Notes: generated from the sequence alone by a model not told the origin. A stretch of 64,000 nt of DNA from Solwaraspora sp. WMMD1047 (GCF_029626155.1 NZ_JARUBL010000001.1:1860001-1924000); one strand, 5' to 3'; shown: positions 17,189 through 25,805, numbered from the stretch's first letter. Numbers and translations: made by a program.

Positions 17189-18172
17189 TCAGCCGCGCAG
17201 GCGGTGGAGCAGGGCGTCGGCGGCGAGGGTGAGCTGCGCGACGGCCTGCTGCGCGTCGCGGGGCGGCACCAGCACCACCGCGTCCGCGCCGGCGGCCCGC
17301 AGCCGGTCGATCGAGGCCGCGCACCGGTCGGCGTCGCCGGCCACCGCGAACCGGTCCAGGTAGTGCTCCGGCAGCGCCTCGGCCAGCGCGTCCACGCCAC
17401 CGGCCCGGGCGAGCAACTCGGCCACCTCGGCGGCCAGATCGTCGTCGGCCGGCGAGAGCGGGCGGCCGTCGGCGAGCCGGGTGGCGATCTCCCGGCGGAC
17501 CCCGGTCAGGGTCTCGTCGAAGTCGAAGTGGGCGTAGACGGTGAGCCGGTGCTCGTCGGTGCGGCCCGCGTCGGCACGGCCCTGGTCGATCAGGTGCCGG
17601 GCCCAGCGCACGTACTCGGGGCTGGCGCACTCGGCGAGGATCGTGCCGTCGGCGAGCCGGCCGGACAACCGCAGCGACCGCTCGGCCCGGACCCCGGTGT
17701 AGACCGGCGGCGGCGGGTCGGGCGGGAACTCCAGCGCGACCTCGGTGAGCCGGGCGTGCCGGCCGGCGACGGTCACCGTTTCGCCGGCCAGCAGGGCCCG
17801 GACGGCGCCGACCGTCTCGCCGAGGACGGCGAGCGGCGACGGATGCTCGGCGCCGACCTGGCGTACCCACTCGGCGACGCCGTGCCCGAAACCGGCCCGA
17901 ATCCGGCCGGGGAACATCCGGGCCAGCCCGGCCACCTCCATCGCCGCCAGGGCCGGGTTGCGGAACCCGGCCGGCAGGATGCCGATCCCGACCGACAGCC
18001 GCTCGGTGACGGCCGCGGCGACCGCCGCGGCGGAGACCCCGCCGGCGAAGAAGCAGTCCTCGACGACCCACAGCTCGTCGTACCCGAGCCGTTCCACCAG
18101 GCGGGCGTACGCGGTCAGGTTCTCCGGCTGGTTGTCGCAGCGGTACATCACTCCGATCGGCAGGTCTGTCAT
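17189..18172 (-). CDS. LLM-class F420-dependent oxidoreductase
   Basis: Luciferase-like monooxygenase fold protein of 327 aa, probably using coenzyme F420 as in related actinobacterial enzymes. Typical segments are LVERLGYDELWVVEDCFF near residue 28, SVGIGILPAGFRNP, AGFGHGVAEW and the C-terminal VAGDADRCAASIDRLRAAGADAVVL. The substrate is unknown. The start ATG 18172 lies immediately beside a perfect palindrome (18174-18190) shared with the divergent ribokinase gene, so this start region may be operator-controlled. Confidence 0.82.
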   Translation of the reverse strand: MTDLPIGVMYRCDNQPENLTAYARLVERLGYDELWVVEDCFFAGGVSAAAVAAAVTERLSVGIGILPAGFRNPALAAMEVAGLARMFPGRIRAGFGHGVAEWVRQVGAEHPSPLAVLGETVGAVRALLAGETVTVAGRHARLTEVALEFPPDPPPPVYTGVRAERSLRLSGRLADGTILAECASPEYVRWARHLIDQGRADAGRTDEHRLTVYAHFDFDETLTGVRREIATRLADGRPLSPADDDLAAEVAELLARAGGVDALAEALPEHYLDRFAVAGDADRCAASIDRLRAAGADAVVLVPPRDAQQAVAQLTLAADALLHRLRG

Positions 18173-18173
18173 G

Positions 18174-18190
18174 TCTGGCAGCCTGCCAGA
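18174..18190. promoter_or_regulatory. 17-bp palindrome between F420 enzyme and ribokinase genes
   Basis: TCTGGCAGCCTGCCAGA has perfect 7-bp arms around GCC and abuts the ATG of the minus-strand oxidoreductase. It could be an operator for the divergent pair, or a small hairpin in the 5' leader. No regulator gene is adjacent. Confidence 0.35.
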
Positions 18191-18249
18191 GTTTGCCGGC
18201 GCCGGCCGGCTCTACACTCGCCTCGTCCGCGCTGAAGCTGGAGGTGCCC

Positions 18250-19233
18250 GTGCAACGGCCCCGGGTAGTCGTGGTGGGCAGCGCCAACATGGATCTCGTC
18301 GTGATGACGCCGGTGCTGCCGGCTCCCGGCGAGACGGTCTTCGGCTCGGAGTTCCATCAGGTCGCCGGCGGAAAGGGCGCCAACCAGGCGATAGCCGCGA
18401 GTCGGGCGGGGGCCGAGGCGGTGCTGCTCGGTGCCATCGGCTCCGACTCGTTGGGCGTCACCCTCAAGGCCCGGATCGCCGCGTCCGGAGTGGACGTCAG
18501 TCGGCTGCGGGTGGTGTACGGAGCCTCGGGTGTGGCGTTGGTCACTGTCGACGCGGCGGGGGAGAACACCATCGTCGTCACCCCGGGGGCGAACGCCGCG
18601 CTCACCGGCCTGACCGCCGACGAGCTGACCGCCGTCCGCGACGCCGAGGTGCTCGTCGCCCAGCTGGAGATCCCGGTGCAGACGGTGACCGAGGCGGCGC
18701 TGGCCGCCCGGGACGCGGGCACCCGGGTGGTGCTGAACGCGACCCCGGCCCGGCGGCTGCCGGCGGAGCTGCTGGCCGCCGTGGACCTGCTGGTCTGCAG
18801 CGTGCCCGAGGCGCGCGCGGTGCTCGACGGGGCGGGGCGGCCGGCCCCCGACGGGCTCCCGGCGGAGCTGCTCGCCGGGCTGCTCGGCGTCGTACCCCGG
18901 GTGGTGTTGACCCTCGGTCCGCAGGGTGCCTGGTACGCGGACCGCGAGCTGCCCGAGCCGGTGCACGTCGCGCCGGTCCGGGTGGAGGTGGTCGACTCGA
19001 CGGCGGCCGGTGACGCGTTCACGGCGGCGCTGGCCGTGGCCTGGGGCGAGGGCCGCGACCTGGTCGACGCGGTCCGCTGGGCGAGCGCGGCGGCGGCCGG
19101 CTGCTCCCGGCGGATGGGCGCCTCGGTGGCGTTGCCGGAGCGGACCGAGATCGAGCAGCTCTACGCGGCCGGCTGGCCCCAACCCCCCGGTAGCCCATCG
19201 GACTTGCTAAGCCCGGGCACGATGGAGACATGA
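18250..19233 (+). CDS. rbsK: Ribokinase (PfkB family)
   Basis: Carbohydrate kinase of 327 aa phosphorylating ribose, or a related sugar/nucleoside, with ATP. PfkB signature 1 (QVAGGKGANQAIAASRAGA, with GSANMDLVV at the N-terminus) is intact. Signature 2 reads DSTAAGDAFTAALA, with the catalytic Asp of the GD motif present but GAGD replaced by AAGD. GTG 18250 has GGAGG at 18240-18244 with 5-nt spacing; the in-frame GTG 18244 overlaps that SD. The stop overlaps the next ATG (ATGA), suggesting coupling to the YccF gene. No ribose transporter is nearby. Confidence 0.86.
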   Translation: MQRPRVVVVGSANMDLVVMTPVLPAPGETVFGSEFHQVAGGKGANQAIAASRAGAEAVLLGAIGSDSLGVTLKARIAASGVDVSRLRVVYGASGVALVTVDAAGENTIVVTPGANAALTGLTADELTAVRDAEVLVAQLEIPVQTVTEAALAARDAGTRVVLNATPARRLPAELLAAVDLLVCSVPEARAVLDGAGRPAPDGLPAELLAGLLGVVPRVVLTLGPQGAWYADRELPEPVHVAPVRVEVVDSTAAGDAFTAALAVAWGEGRDLVDAVRWASAAAAGCSRRMGASVALPERTEIEQLYAAGWPQPPGSPSDLLSPGTMET

Positions 19234-19643
19234 TCCGGCTGATTCTCAACCTGCTCTGGCTCTTCTTCGGCGGCGGCATCGTGCTCGCGGTCGGGTACGG
19301 GATCGCCGCGCTGATCTGCTTCGTGCTGGTCATCACGATCCCGTTCGGGGTCGCCTCGCTGCGGCTGGCCTACTACTCGCTGTGGCCGTTCGGGCGGACC
19401 CTGGTCGCCAAGCCGGGGGCCGGCGTCGGGTCCGGGCTGGCGAACGTGCTCTGGGTGGTGCTTGCCGGCTGGTGGTTGGCGCTCAGCCACATCCTGGCCG
19501 GCGTCGCGCTCTGCCTGACGATCATCGGGATCCCGTTCGGGATCGCCAACTTCAAGCTGGTGCCGGCCGCGTTCTGGCCGCTCGGCCGCGAGGTGATGGA
19601 GGTCGACGACCTGCGCCGCCCGGGCACGGTCGTCCCGGCCTGA
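19230..19643 (+). CDS. YccF-domain inner membrane protein
   Basis: Small membrane protein of 137 aa made of two YccF repeats. Each has a hydrophobic helix pair ending in a conserved ITIPFGVASLRLAYYSLWPFG / IGIPFGIANFKLVPAAFWPLG motif. The molecular function of this family is unknown. The start ATG 19230 overlaps the ribokinase stop by 4 nt, so the two are co-translated. It converges with a hypothetical gene on the minus strand. Confidence 0.88.
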   Translation: MIRLILNLLWLFFGGGIVLAVGYGIAALICFVLVITIPFGVASLRLAYYSLWPFGRTLVAKPGAGVGSGLANVLWVVLAGWWLALSHILAGVALCLTIIGIPFGIANFKLVPAAFWPLGREVMEVDDLRRPGTVVPA

Positions 19644-19686
19644 GCCGACCTCCCGGCCTGAGCCGACCGCCTGGGTCGAGCCGGCG

Positions 19687-20379
19687 TCAGCCGGCGTTGG
19701 CCTCGTCGGCGAGGCGGTCCTCGCCCCGACGGCGCAGCATCTTCAGCCCCGGAATGCCGGCCACCGCGAGCTTCAGGTCGCGGGTCACCTCAAGCAGGTC
19801 GTGGATGTCGGGACCCACCCGGTCCAGGGTGGCCAGGATGGGCAGGATGTCCGCGCTGACGTGTTCGGTCAGCCGGGGCAGCTCGTCGACCAGGCGGATC
19901 GCGGCGTCCACCTCCTCGGGGGTGAGCTGCTCGACGAACCGGCTGGCCATCGGCGCCCCCTTTCGCAACGTCGTCTCGTAGGCGGCGAGCAGCTCGTCGG
20001 CGGTCCGCGCGGTCAGCTCCGCGCGGGCCATCGCCGTCGCGGCCTGCCCGGCCACCAGCTCCGCCTCGCCGACCACCACCGCCGCGGCGCCGGCCACCCG
20101 CTCCGCCTCCCGGATCGGGGCGACGGCCGCGGCGGTGACCGCCTCGACCTCGCGGATCGCCCGGTCGGCGTCGACGGTGGCCTGCTCGGCCCGGTCGAGC
20201 ACCACCTCGACCCGATCCACCACGGCGTTGATCCGGGCCAGCAGGGCCTCCACCCCGTCGAGTACGCCGAAGGCGCGGGCCGGGATCGCCGCGAACGAGG
20301 CGGCGGAGCCGACCGCCTGGTCGACGGCGGTCCTGGTCAGGTCGAACACGGCGGACGGGCGGGGCAGGGGTAGCGGCAT
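19687..20379 (-). CDS. Hypothetical Ala-rich helical (coiled-coil) protein
   Basis: Protein of 230 aa, unrecognised family. It is almost entirely helical with heptad-like Ala/Val/Glu/Arg patterns (VVDRVEVVLDRAEQATVDADRAI, EAERVAGAAAVVVGEAELVAGQAA), and the C-terminal third (LTPEEVDAAIRLVDELPRLTEHV) is better conserved-looking than the middle. No signal peptide or membrane helix is visible; it could associate with itself or with the membrane surface. ATG 20379 is chosen; in-frame GTG 20382 and 20385 precede it and there is no good SD. Confidence 0.6.
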   Translation of the reverse strand: MPLPLPRPSAVFDLTRTAVDQAVGSAASFAAIPARAFGVLDGVEALLARINAVVDRVEVVLDRAEQATVDADRAIREVEAVTAAAVAPIREAERVAGAAAVVVGEAELVAGQAATAMARAELTARTADELLAAYETTLRKGAPMASRFVEQLTPEEVDAAIRLVDELPRLTEHVSADILPILATLDRVGPDIHDLLEVTRDLKLAVAGIPGLKMLRRRGEDRLADEANAG

Positions 20380-20446
20380 CACCACATTGTGCGGCCCGGT
20401 GACCACCACCGCACCCGCCGGCCGGGTGAGCACCGGCCGGCCCGGC

Positions 20447-20929
20447 TCACCTGCCGCTCTGCTGCTCGACCGCCCGCTGCACCGCCCGGTAGATCTGGCC
20501 GAACCGGAGCTGGTCCGAGGTGCGGACCAGCATGATCTCCTGACCGCGCCGTTGTACCCAGAGCTCGTGTACCCCCGCGCCCCGGTCGTAGGAGCGATCC
20601 AGCCAGCCCAGCGGCAGCTCCAGGAACGGGGTGAGGGCCAGCGCGCCCACCACGAAGACGGCCAGGATGGTGGCCGCCAGCACCCACTCGCCGCGGTCCT
20701 CGGCGGCGTACGCCAGCGACACCACGCAGATCACGGCGACCAGCGGCGGGATGGAGAGCAGGAAGATGAGCACGCCGCGCCCGAGCAGGCGGGAGCGGTC
20801 CCGGGCCGACGGGCGGCCCCGGGCGTGCCAGACGTAGGTCAGCTCCGCGACCGGGATGGCGTGCCCACCCGCCCGGATCGACTCGGAGGTCACCTGCACC
20901 GCGTCGTCCCGGTAATAGAGGGTCACCAC
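20447..20929 (-). CDS. DUF6232-like membrane protein, copy 1
   Basis: Protein of 160 aa, start codon ATG 20929. It has an N-terminal beta-rich domain (YYRDDAVQVTSESIRAGGHAIPVAELTYVWH), a central pair of transmembrane helices (GVLIFLLSIPPLVAVICVVSLAY; VLAATILAVFVVGALAL) and a C-terminal domain with LRFGQIYRAVQRAVE. It shares its whole architecture with the neighbouring gene at 20990-21463, so the two are tandem paralogues. I match it to the actinobacterial DUF6232 type from memory of the N-terminal pattern. Function unknown. Confidence 0.7.
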   Translation of the reverse strand: MVTLYYRDDAVQVTSESIRAGGHAIPVAELTYVWHARGRPSARDRSRLLGRGVLIFLLSIPPLVAVICVVSLAYAAEDRGEWVLAATILAVFVVGALALTPFLELPLGWLDRSYDRGAGVHELWVQRRGQEIMLVRTSDQLRFGQIYRAVQRAVEQQSGR

Positions 20930-20989
20930 TCCAGCAAAGCGCGGCTGTCAACAGCCGGCGCCGCACCGGCTACGGTGCGGCCGGGCGGA

Positions 20990-21463
20990 TCAGTGCCGCC
21001 GGGTCGGGACCTGCGAGGTCTCCATGGCCCGCTGCAGGGCGCGGTAGATCTTGCCGAACCGCATCGCGTCGCGGGTGTGCAGCAGCCGCACCGGCGCCCC
21101 GCGCCACTGGGCCCAGACCTCCAGCGAGTGCGAGCCCTTGGTGTAGGTCGAGTCGACGTGGTCCAGCAGCAGGTCGGCGACCGGCCCGACGGCCAGGCCG
21201 AGCAGGATCGAGACGCCGACGATGGCGATCGTGACGGTCGGCGAGGTGTGCAGCCGCACCGCCACGACGATCCCCAGCACGGCGGCGACGAGCGGGCCGA
21301 TGATCGCCATCAGCAGGACGCTCCGGTTGGCGAGCACTCCCCAGGAGCGTCGGCCGCGTTGGTGCCACACCTGGCCGAACTCCGCGAGCGGGTAGGTGCG
21401 CGGGCCGATCCGGAGGCTCTCGGAGGTGACCCGCACCGCTCCGTCGTCGTAGAAGATGGTCAT
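20990..21463 (-). CDS. DUF6232-like membrane protein, copy 2
   Basis: Protein of 157 aa and paralogue of the adjacent 20447-20929 gene. The same order is seen: FYDDGAVRVTSESLRIGPRTYPLAEFGQVWH, two transmembrane helices (LLMAIIGPLVAAVLGIVVAV; IAIVGVSILLGLAVGPVADLLL), then MRFGKIYRALQRAMETSQ. Start ATG 21463 has a GGGAG SD about 8 nt upstream; a longer open frame upstream is less likely. The two copies are 60 nt apart on the same strand, so they may form an operon. Their shared C-terminal FG(K/Q)IYRA(L/V)QRA motif is probably functional. Confidence 0.72.
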   Translation of the reverse strand: MTIFYDDGAVRVTSESLRIGPRTYPLAEFGQVWHQRGRRSWGVLANRSVLLMAIIGPLVAAVLGIVVAVRLHTSPTVTIAIVGVSILLGLAVGPVADLLLDHVDSTYTKGSHSLEVWAQWRGAPVRLLHTRDAMRFGKIYRALQRAMETSQVPTRRH

Positions 21464-21562
21464 GGTGGCCACTCCCGGCTCGGGTGAGTCGATGCCAGTC
21501 AACTTACCGAAGATTAGGCCGTCGTAGGGTTGGGCACCCGACTTCGATTCAGGAGGTGTGGC

Positions 21563-22336
21563 GTGGACGACTTCGTCCGGGTGGAGATCACCGACGGCAT
21601 CGGCACGATCCGGCTGGAACGCCCGCCGATGAACGCGCTCAACACCCAGGTGCAGGAGGAGTTGCGCGCCGCCGCGAAGGCGGCCACCGACGACCCCGGG
21701 GTCCGCGCGGTGATCGTGTACGGCGGGGAGAAGGTCTTCGCGGCCGGCGCGGACATCAAGGAGATGGCCGACATGTCGTACGTCGACATGGCGACCCGGG
21801 CCGCCGAGCTGTCCAGCGCACTGGGCGCGATCGCCCGGATCCCCAAGCCGGTGGTCGCCGCCATCACCGGGTACGCGCTCGGCGGCGGCTGCGAGCTGGC
21901 GCTGGCCTGTGACTGGCGGGTGGCCGCCGAGGATGCCCGGCTCGGCCAGCCGGAGATCAAGCTCGGCATCATCCCGGGCGCCGGTGGCACCCAGCGGCTG
22001 GCCCGGCTGGTCGGCCCGGCGCGGGCGAAGGACATCGTCCTCTCCGGCCGGATGGTCGACGCGCAGGAGGCGCTGCGGATCGGCCTGGTCGACCGGGTGG
22101 TGCCGGCCGGCGAGGTCTACCAGGCGGCGGTCGAGCTGGTGCGGCCGTACCTGACCGGGCCGGCCCAGGCGCTGCGGGCGGCGAAGCTGGCGATCGACGG
22201 CGGCCTGGAGATGGATCTGGCCTCCGGGCTGGCCTGGGAGAGTCAGCTCTTCGCCGGGTTGTTCGCCACCGACGACCGCCGGGAGGGGATGGCCGCGTTC
22301 GTCGACAAGCGCCCGCCGGACTTCACCGGGCGTTAG
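21563..22336 (+). CDS. Enoyl-CoA hydratase/isomerase
   Basis: Crotonase-fold protein of 257 aa. The oxyanion-hole segments AAGADIKEM and GYALGGGCELALACDWRVA are present. Both catalytic glutamates of true hydratases appear: Glu in ALGGGCELAL and Glu in the LGQPEIKLGIIPGAGGTQRL motif. Expected activity is hydration of 2-enoyl-CoA in fatty-acid beta-oxidation. The start is GTG 21563 with AGGAGG at 21551-21556 (6-nt spacing). It is followed 100 nt later by a ThDP-dependent enzyme on the same strand, a pairing whose meaning is not obvious. Confidence 0.9.
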   Translation: MDDFVRVEITDGIGTIRLERPPMNALNTQVQEELRAAAKAATDDPGVRAVIVYGGEKVFAAGADIKEMADMSYVDMATRAAELSSALGAIARIPKPVVAAITGYALGGGCELALACDWRVAAEDARLGQPEIKLGIIPGAGGTQRLARLVGPARAKDIVLSGRMVDAQEALRIGLVDRVVPAGEVYQAAVELVRPYLTGPAQALRAAKLAIDGGLEMDLASGLAWESQLFAGLFATDDRREGMAAFVDKRPPDFTGR

Positions 22337-22436
22337 CGGGTCGGGGTCCGGCCCGGATATGACCGGGCGGTAACCTGCTGTCCAGAGCGGCGCCGCCGGG
22401 CCGGGATGGCGGGCCGTAACGAGGACGGGAGCGGCG

Positions 22437-24059
22437 ATGGCGGAGCAGGTCGAGGGGCACGGCGGCGAGCTGGCGCTGGCCGCGCTGCGGGCGTACGGCG
22501 TACGGGAGATGTTCACCCTCTCCGGCGGCCACGTCTTCCCGCTCTACGACGCCGCGCACCGCGGCGGCTTCCCGATCTACGACGTGCGGCACGAGCAGTC
22601 GGCCGTCTTCGCCGCCGAGGCGGTGGCGAAGCTGCAGCGCCGGCCCGGCCTGGCCGTGTTGACCGCCGGACCCGGCGTCACCAACGGCATCTCCGGGCTG
22701 ACCAGCGCCTTCTTCAACGCGTCGCCGGTGCTGGTGATGGGCGGCCGGGCGCCGGCCTTCCGGTGGGGGGCGGGCAGCCTGCAGGAGATCGACCACGTGC
22801 CGCTGGTGGCGCCGGTGACCAAGCGGGCGGCGACCGTGCTGGGCACCGAGGAGGTGCCGCGCGCGGTGTCGGAGGCGCTCACCGCCGCGCTCACCCCGCA
22901 CCGGGGGCCGGTCTTCCTGGACCTGCCGCTGGAGGTCATCTTCTCGGTGGCCTCGGCCACCGTGCCGGACGCGCCGGTCGTGGCCGCGCTGGAACCGGAT
23001 CACGAGGAGGTGCGCAAGGCGGCCCAGTTGATCGCCGGCGCGCACCGGCCGGTCATCATTGCCGGCTCCGACGTCTACGCCGGGGACGCGGTCGGCGCCC
23101 TGCGGGAGGCGGCCGAGGCGCTGCGGGTGCCGGTCTTCACCAACGGGATGGGTCGGGGTGCCCTGCCGCCGGAGCACCCGCTGGCGTTCGCCAAGTCCCG
23201 CCGGACGGCGGTCAAGGGCGCCGACGTGATCGTGGTGGTCGGTACGCCGCTGGACTTCCGGTTGAGCTTCGGCGACTTCGGCGACGCCCAGGTGGTGCAC
23301 ATCGTGGACGCGCCGAGCCAGCGGGCCCGGCACGTCGAGCCGGCCGTGGCGCCCGCCGGTGACCTGCGGCTGATCCTGTCGGCCCTGGCCGACCACTCCG
23401 GTGACCGGGAGGACCACGAGTCGTGGATCGCCGACCTGCGTACGGCCGAGGACGCCGCGCGGGCCCGCGACGCGGAGGAGATGGCGGCCGACACCGACCC
23501 GATCCGCCCGGCCCGGGTCTACGGCGAGCTGCGCCGGGTGCTGGCGGCCGACGCGGTGACCATCGGCGACGGCGGCGACTTCGTCTCGTACGCCGGTCGC
23601 TACCTGGAGCCGGCGATGCCCGGCACCTGGCTGGACCCCGGTCCGTACGGCTGCCTCGGCACCGGGATGGGGTACGCGATGGGCGCCCGGGTCAGCTACC
23701 CGGACCGGCAGATCTGCGTGCTGATGGGCGATGGCGCGGCGGGCTTCTCGCTGATGGACGTCGAGTCGCTGGTGCGGCAGCAGCTGCCGGTGGTGATCGT
23801 GGTCGGCAACAACGGCATCTGGGGCCTGGAGAAGCACCCGATGCAGGCGATGTACGGCTATGACGTGGCCGCCGACCTGCAGCCGGGGCTGCGCTACGAC
23901 GACGTGGTGACCGCGCTCGGCGGGGCCGGCGAGACGGTCTCGAAGGCGGCGGACCTGCGGCCGGCGCTGGACCGGGCCTTCGACGCGGGGGTGCCGTACC
24001 TGGTCAACGTGCTCACCGACCCGGCGGACGCCTATCCGCGCTCGTCGAACCTGGCCTGA
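22437..24059 (+). CDS. Thiamine-diphosphate-dependent enzyme, acetolactate synthase-like
   Basis: ThDP enzyme of 540 aa with three domains: PYR (N-terminal, catalytic Glu in VRHEQSAVFAAEAVAKLQ), a central domain, and PP (GDGAAGFSLMDVESLVRQ...NNGIWGLEK, the GDG...NN diphosphate/Mg motif). It is shorter than housekeeping acetolactate synthase large subunits, and no small regulatory subunit lies beside it. It may be a decarboxylase or carboligase of another specificity (oxalyl-CoA decarboxylase-like or benzoylformate decarboxylase-like). ATG 22437 is preceded by GGGAGCGGCG. A 9-bp-stem hairpin follows the stop. Confidence 0.82.
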   Translation: MAEQVEGHGGELALAALRAYGVREMFTLSGGHVFPLYDAAHRGGFPIYDVRHEQSAVFAAEAVAKLQRRPGLAVLTAGPGVTNGISGLTSAFFNASPVLVMGGRAPAFRWGAGSLQEIDHVPLVAPVTKRAATVLGTEEVPRAVSEALTAALTPHRGPVFLDLPLEVIFSVASATVPDAPVVAALEPDHEEVRKAAQLIAGAHRPVIIAGSDVYAGDAVGALREAAEALRVPVFTNGMGRGALPPEHPLAFAKSRRTAVKGADVIVVVGTPLDFRLSFGDFGDAQVVHIVDAPSQRARHVEPAVAPAGDLRLILSALADHSGDREDHESWIADLRTAEDAARARDAEEMAADTDPIRPARVYGELRRVLAADAVTIGDGGDFVSYAGRYLEPAMPGTWLDPGPYGCLGTGMGYAMGARVSYPDRQICVLMGDGAAGFSLMDVESLVRQQLPVVIVVGNNGIWGLEKHPMQAMYGYDVAADLQPGLRYDDVVTALGGAGETVSKAADLRPALDRAFDAGVPYLVNVLTDPADAYPRSSNLA

Positions 24060-24074
24060 CGCGTCGGTCCCGAC

Positions 24075-24096
24075 CCCGGGACCTTCCGGTCCCGGG
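24075..24096. terminator. Hairpin terminator between convergent genes
   Basis: CCCGGGACC and GGTCCCGGG form a perfect 9-bp GC stem around a TTCC loop, 15 nt after the ThDP-enzyme stop and before the convergent minus-strand gene. There is no T-tract, as is common in high-GC actinobacteria; it could act in both directions. Confidence 0.6.
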
Positions 24097-24147
24097 TTGA
24101 CGGCACCGGTCTGCGGTCCTGGTCGGGGCGGTGGTCGGGAGGCCGGA

Positions 24148-24657
24148 TCAGGTCTCCGGGTGCCGCTCCTCGCGGTCCTGCCCGCTTGTGCGGTCCTGCC
24201 CGCCGGTGCGGTTGCGGTCCTGGTCGGCGGGGCGGTCGGGGCCGTCGGTGGGGCCGGGATCGTCGGTCTCCCGGCGGCGCAGGTCCTCCTCGCGGCGGCG
24301 CAGGTCCTCCTCCCAGCGGTCGAACATCTCCCGGTCCTTCTTCGACTGCTCGGCCGAGAGCGACTTGAGGAACTCGGGGTCGTCGTCGGGCGCGACCTGC
24401 CGCGGCCGTTCCCGGGGCCGGAACGGGTTGGCCGGCGCGGGGCCACCACTACCGCCGGTGGCGGTGGCGGTGGGTGCCGGCCGGCCGGCCAGGAACCAGG
24501 CGATCGAGCCGACCAGCGGGAAGAACAGAATGATCATCACCCAGGCGATCTTGGGCAGCGCGCGGATCTCGTCCTGCTCGGCCGAGAGGCAGCTGATCAG
24601 GGCGACCACGGCGAGGATGATCTGGACGACGAAGAGGAGCGCGTACAGGCGGACCAT
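24148..24657 (-). CDS. Membrane protein with phospholipase D N-terminal (PLDc_N) domain
   Basis: Protein of 169 aa. Two N-terminal transmembrane helices (ALLFVVQIILAVVALISC; IAWVMIILFFPLVGSIAWF) carry the PLDc_N pattern of cardiolipin-synthase-like N-termini, ending in AWFLAGRP. There is no catalytic HKD domain. The rest is soluble and charged, with a repeated RWEEDLRRREEDLRRRE helix (likely coiled coil) and a polar tail rich in Gly, Gln, Asp and Arg. Start ATG 24657. The function of such stand-alone proteins is unknown; they are common in actinobacteria. Confidence 0.78.
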   Translation of the reverse strand: MVRLYALLFVVQIILAVVALISCLSAEQDEIRALPKIAWVMIILFFPLVGSIAWFLAGRPAPTATATGGSGGPAPANPFRPRERPRQVAPDDDPEFLKSLSAEQSKKDREMFDRWEEDLRRREEDLRRRETDDPGPTDGPDRPADQDRNRTGGQDRTSGQDREERHPET

Positions 24658-24684
24658 CCCGCAATAATGGCCTACCGGGTCGAC

Positions 24685-24987
24685 TCAGCCCAACGAGGCG
24701 TAGACGATCACGATGCCGAGCCCGGCGTAGCCGGCCGCCACCAGCGCCGACACCGGTATCGCGGTCGCCGGCCGGGTCGGGGACCAGGGCCGCAGCAGCG
24801 CCATCGCCGCGGCCCAGCCGGCCAGCCCCACCAGCGCGGCCAGCACCCCGGGTACGCCCTGCCGCAGGGCCAGCCGGGCGGCCAGTACGGCGACCACGCT
24901 TATCGCCAGGGCGGTCCGCCGCCAGGCCAACCGGGTCCGCTCGGGCTGCAACCCGGGGTCACGGCCGGCCGGGTCCGGGCCGGTCAC
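24685..24987 (-). CDS. DUF202 domain membrane protein (short)
   Basis: Protein of 100 aa with three predicted hydrophobic helices and the DUF202 N-terminal pattern LQPERTRLAWRRTALA. The start is GTG 24987, overlapping the stop of the preceding DUF202 gene by 4 nt (GTGA), so the two are translated as a unit and probably form a membrane heteromer. The function of DUF202 proteins is not established. Confidence 0.8.
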   Translation of the reverse strand: MTGPDPAGRDPGLQPERTRLAWRRTALAISVVAVLAARLALRQGVPGVLAALVGLAGWAAAMALLRPWSPTRPATAIPVSALVAAGYAGLGIVIVYASLG

Positions 24988-25376
24988 CGGTCGCCGATCG
25001 CGCCGAGCAGCACGGCCCCGGTGAGCAGGAGCGCGCCGAGGCCGACGGTGAGGGCGAGGACGGCGGGGAACCGGGAGGCCGGCAGTTCCCGGCCGAGCCG
25101 GATGGCCCGCTCGGTCCGGGCCCAGTGGTCGACGGCCCGGACCGCCACCGCCCCACCGAGCAGCAGCAGCGCCACCGCGATCGCCTCCCGCAGGTGGCGG
25201 ACCGGCATCGGCGGCAGGAACTGCACCACGGCCAGGCCGCCGGCGATCAGCGCCAGGCCGGTCCGCAGCCAGGCCAGGAAGGTGCGCTCGTTGGCCAGCG
25301 AGAACCGGTAGTCCGGGGTGGTCCCCACGTTGCGCAGCTCGGCCGGGTCGAACCACTGCCTGATCGCGCCGAACAC
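24984..25376 (-). CDS. DUF202/YidH family membrane protein
   Basis: Protein of 130 aa, the YidH type of DUF202. The N-terminal cytoplasmic region carries RFSLANERTFLAWLRTGLALIAGG, followed by three hydrophobic helices. The start is GTG 25376, preceded by GGGAG with ~5-nt spacing. It is the first gene of a two-gene operon with the overlapping shorter DUF202 protein. It is divergent from the hypothetical gene at 25407, only 30 nt apart, so their promoters overlap. Confidence 0.82.
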   Translation of the reverse strand: MFGAIRQWFDPAELRNVGTTPDYRFSLANERTFLAWLRTGLALIAGGLAVVQFLPPMPVRHLREAIAVALLLLGGAVAVRAVDHWARTERAIRLGRELPASRFPAVLALTVGLGALLLTGAVLLGAIGDR

Positions 25377-25406
25377 GACAGCTCCCTACGTCTAGACTCC
25401 GTAGCC

Positions 25407-25805
25407 GTGCCGGAGCCGCTGACCGAAGACCAGACTATGGCCCTCAAGACCGCCGCGTTCGGGGCGGTCTACCTGGTGTCGAACGCCGACCCGGGGGTGG
25501 TCTCGCTGTTCCGGGAGAGCTTCGCCGCCTCGAACGCGATCGCCGGCTCGACGGGTCTGGTCCGCGACGCGCTCACCGACGGGCCGCTGCCCACCCTGCC
25601 CCGGGACTCGTCGGCCGAGGTGACCCGGACCGTGCTGGCCGGGCTGCGGGAGGCGGTGGCGATCCTGCGCGAGCGGGCGCCGGACGAGGTGGAGAACTAC
25701 CGGTCGGTGGTGCTGGCCGCGGTCGACGAGGTGGCGAAGGCGTCCCGGGGGGTGCACCCGCGGGAGGCCGAGATGATCGACCGGGTCAGGAACTCGCTGG
25801 CCTGA
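25407..25805 (+). CDS. Hypothetical conserved-looking protein
   Basis: Soluble protein of 132 aa, family not recognised. It is helical with a regular pattern (MALKTAAFGAVYLVSNADPG, VRDALTDGPLPTLPRDS, VTRTVLAGLREAVAILRERAP, VLAAVDEVAKASRGVHPREAEMI). The last part suggests a helical-bundle scaffold rather than an enzyme. The likely start is GTG 25407, possibly leaderless: a TAGACT -10-like box lies about 9 nt upstream and there is no SD. The downstream ATG 25437 (MALKTAAFG) is the alternative. Confidence 0.65.
   Translation: MPEPLTEDQTMALKTAAFGAVYLVSNADPGVVSLFRESFAASNAIAGSTGLVRDALTDGPLPTLPRDSSAEVTRTVLAGLREAVAILRERAPDEVENYRSVVLAAVDEVAKASRGVHPREAEMIDRVRNSLA

Noticed and set aside
22437-24059. 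Housekeeping acetolactate synthase large subunit (ilvB)
   Set aside because: Length and lack of an adjacent ilvN/ilvC do not fit the branched-chain operon; left as a general ThDP enzyme.
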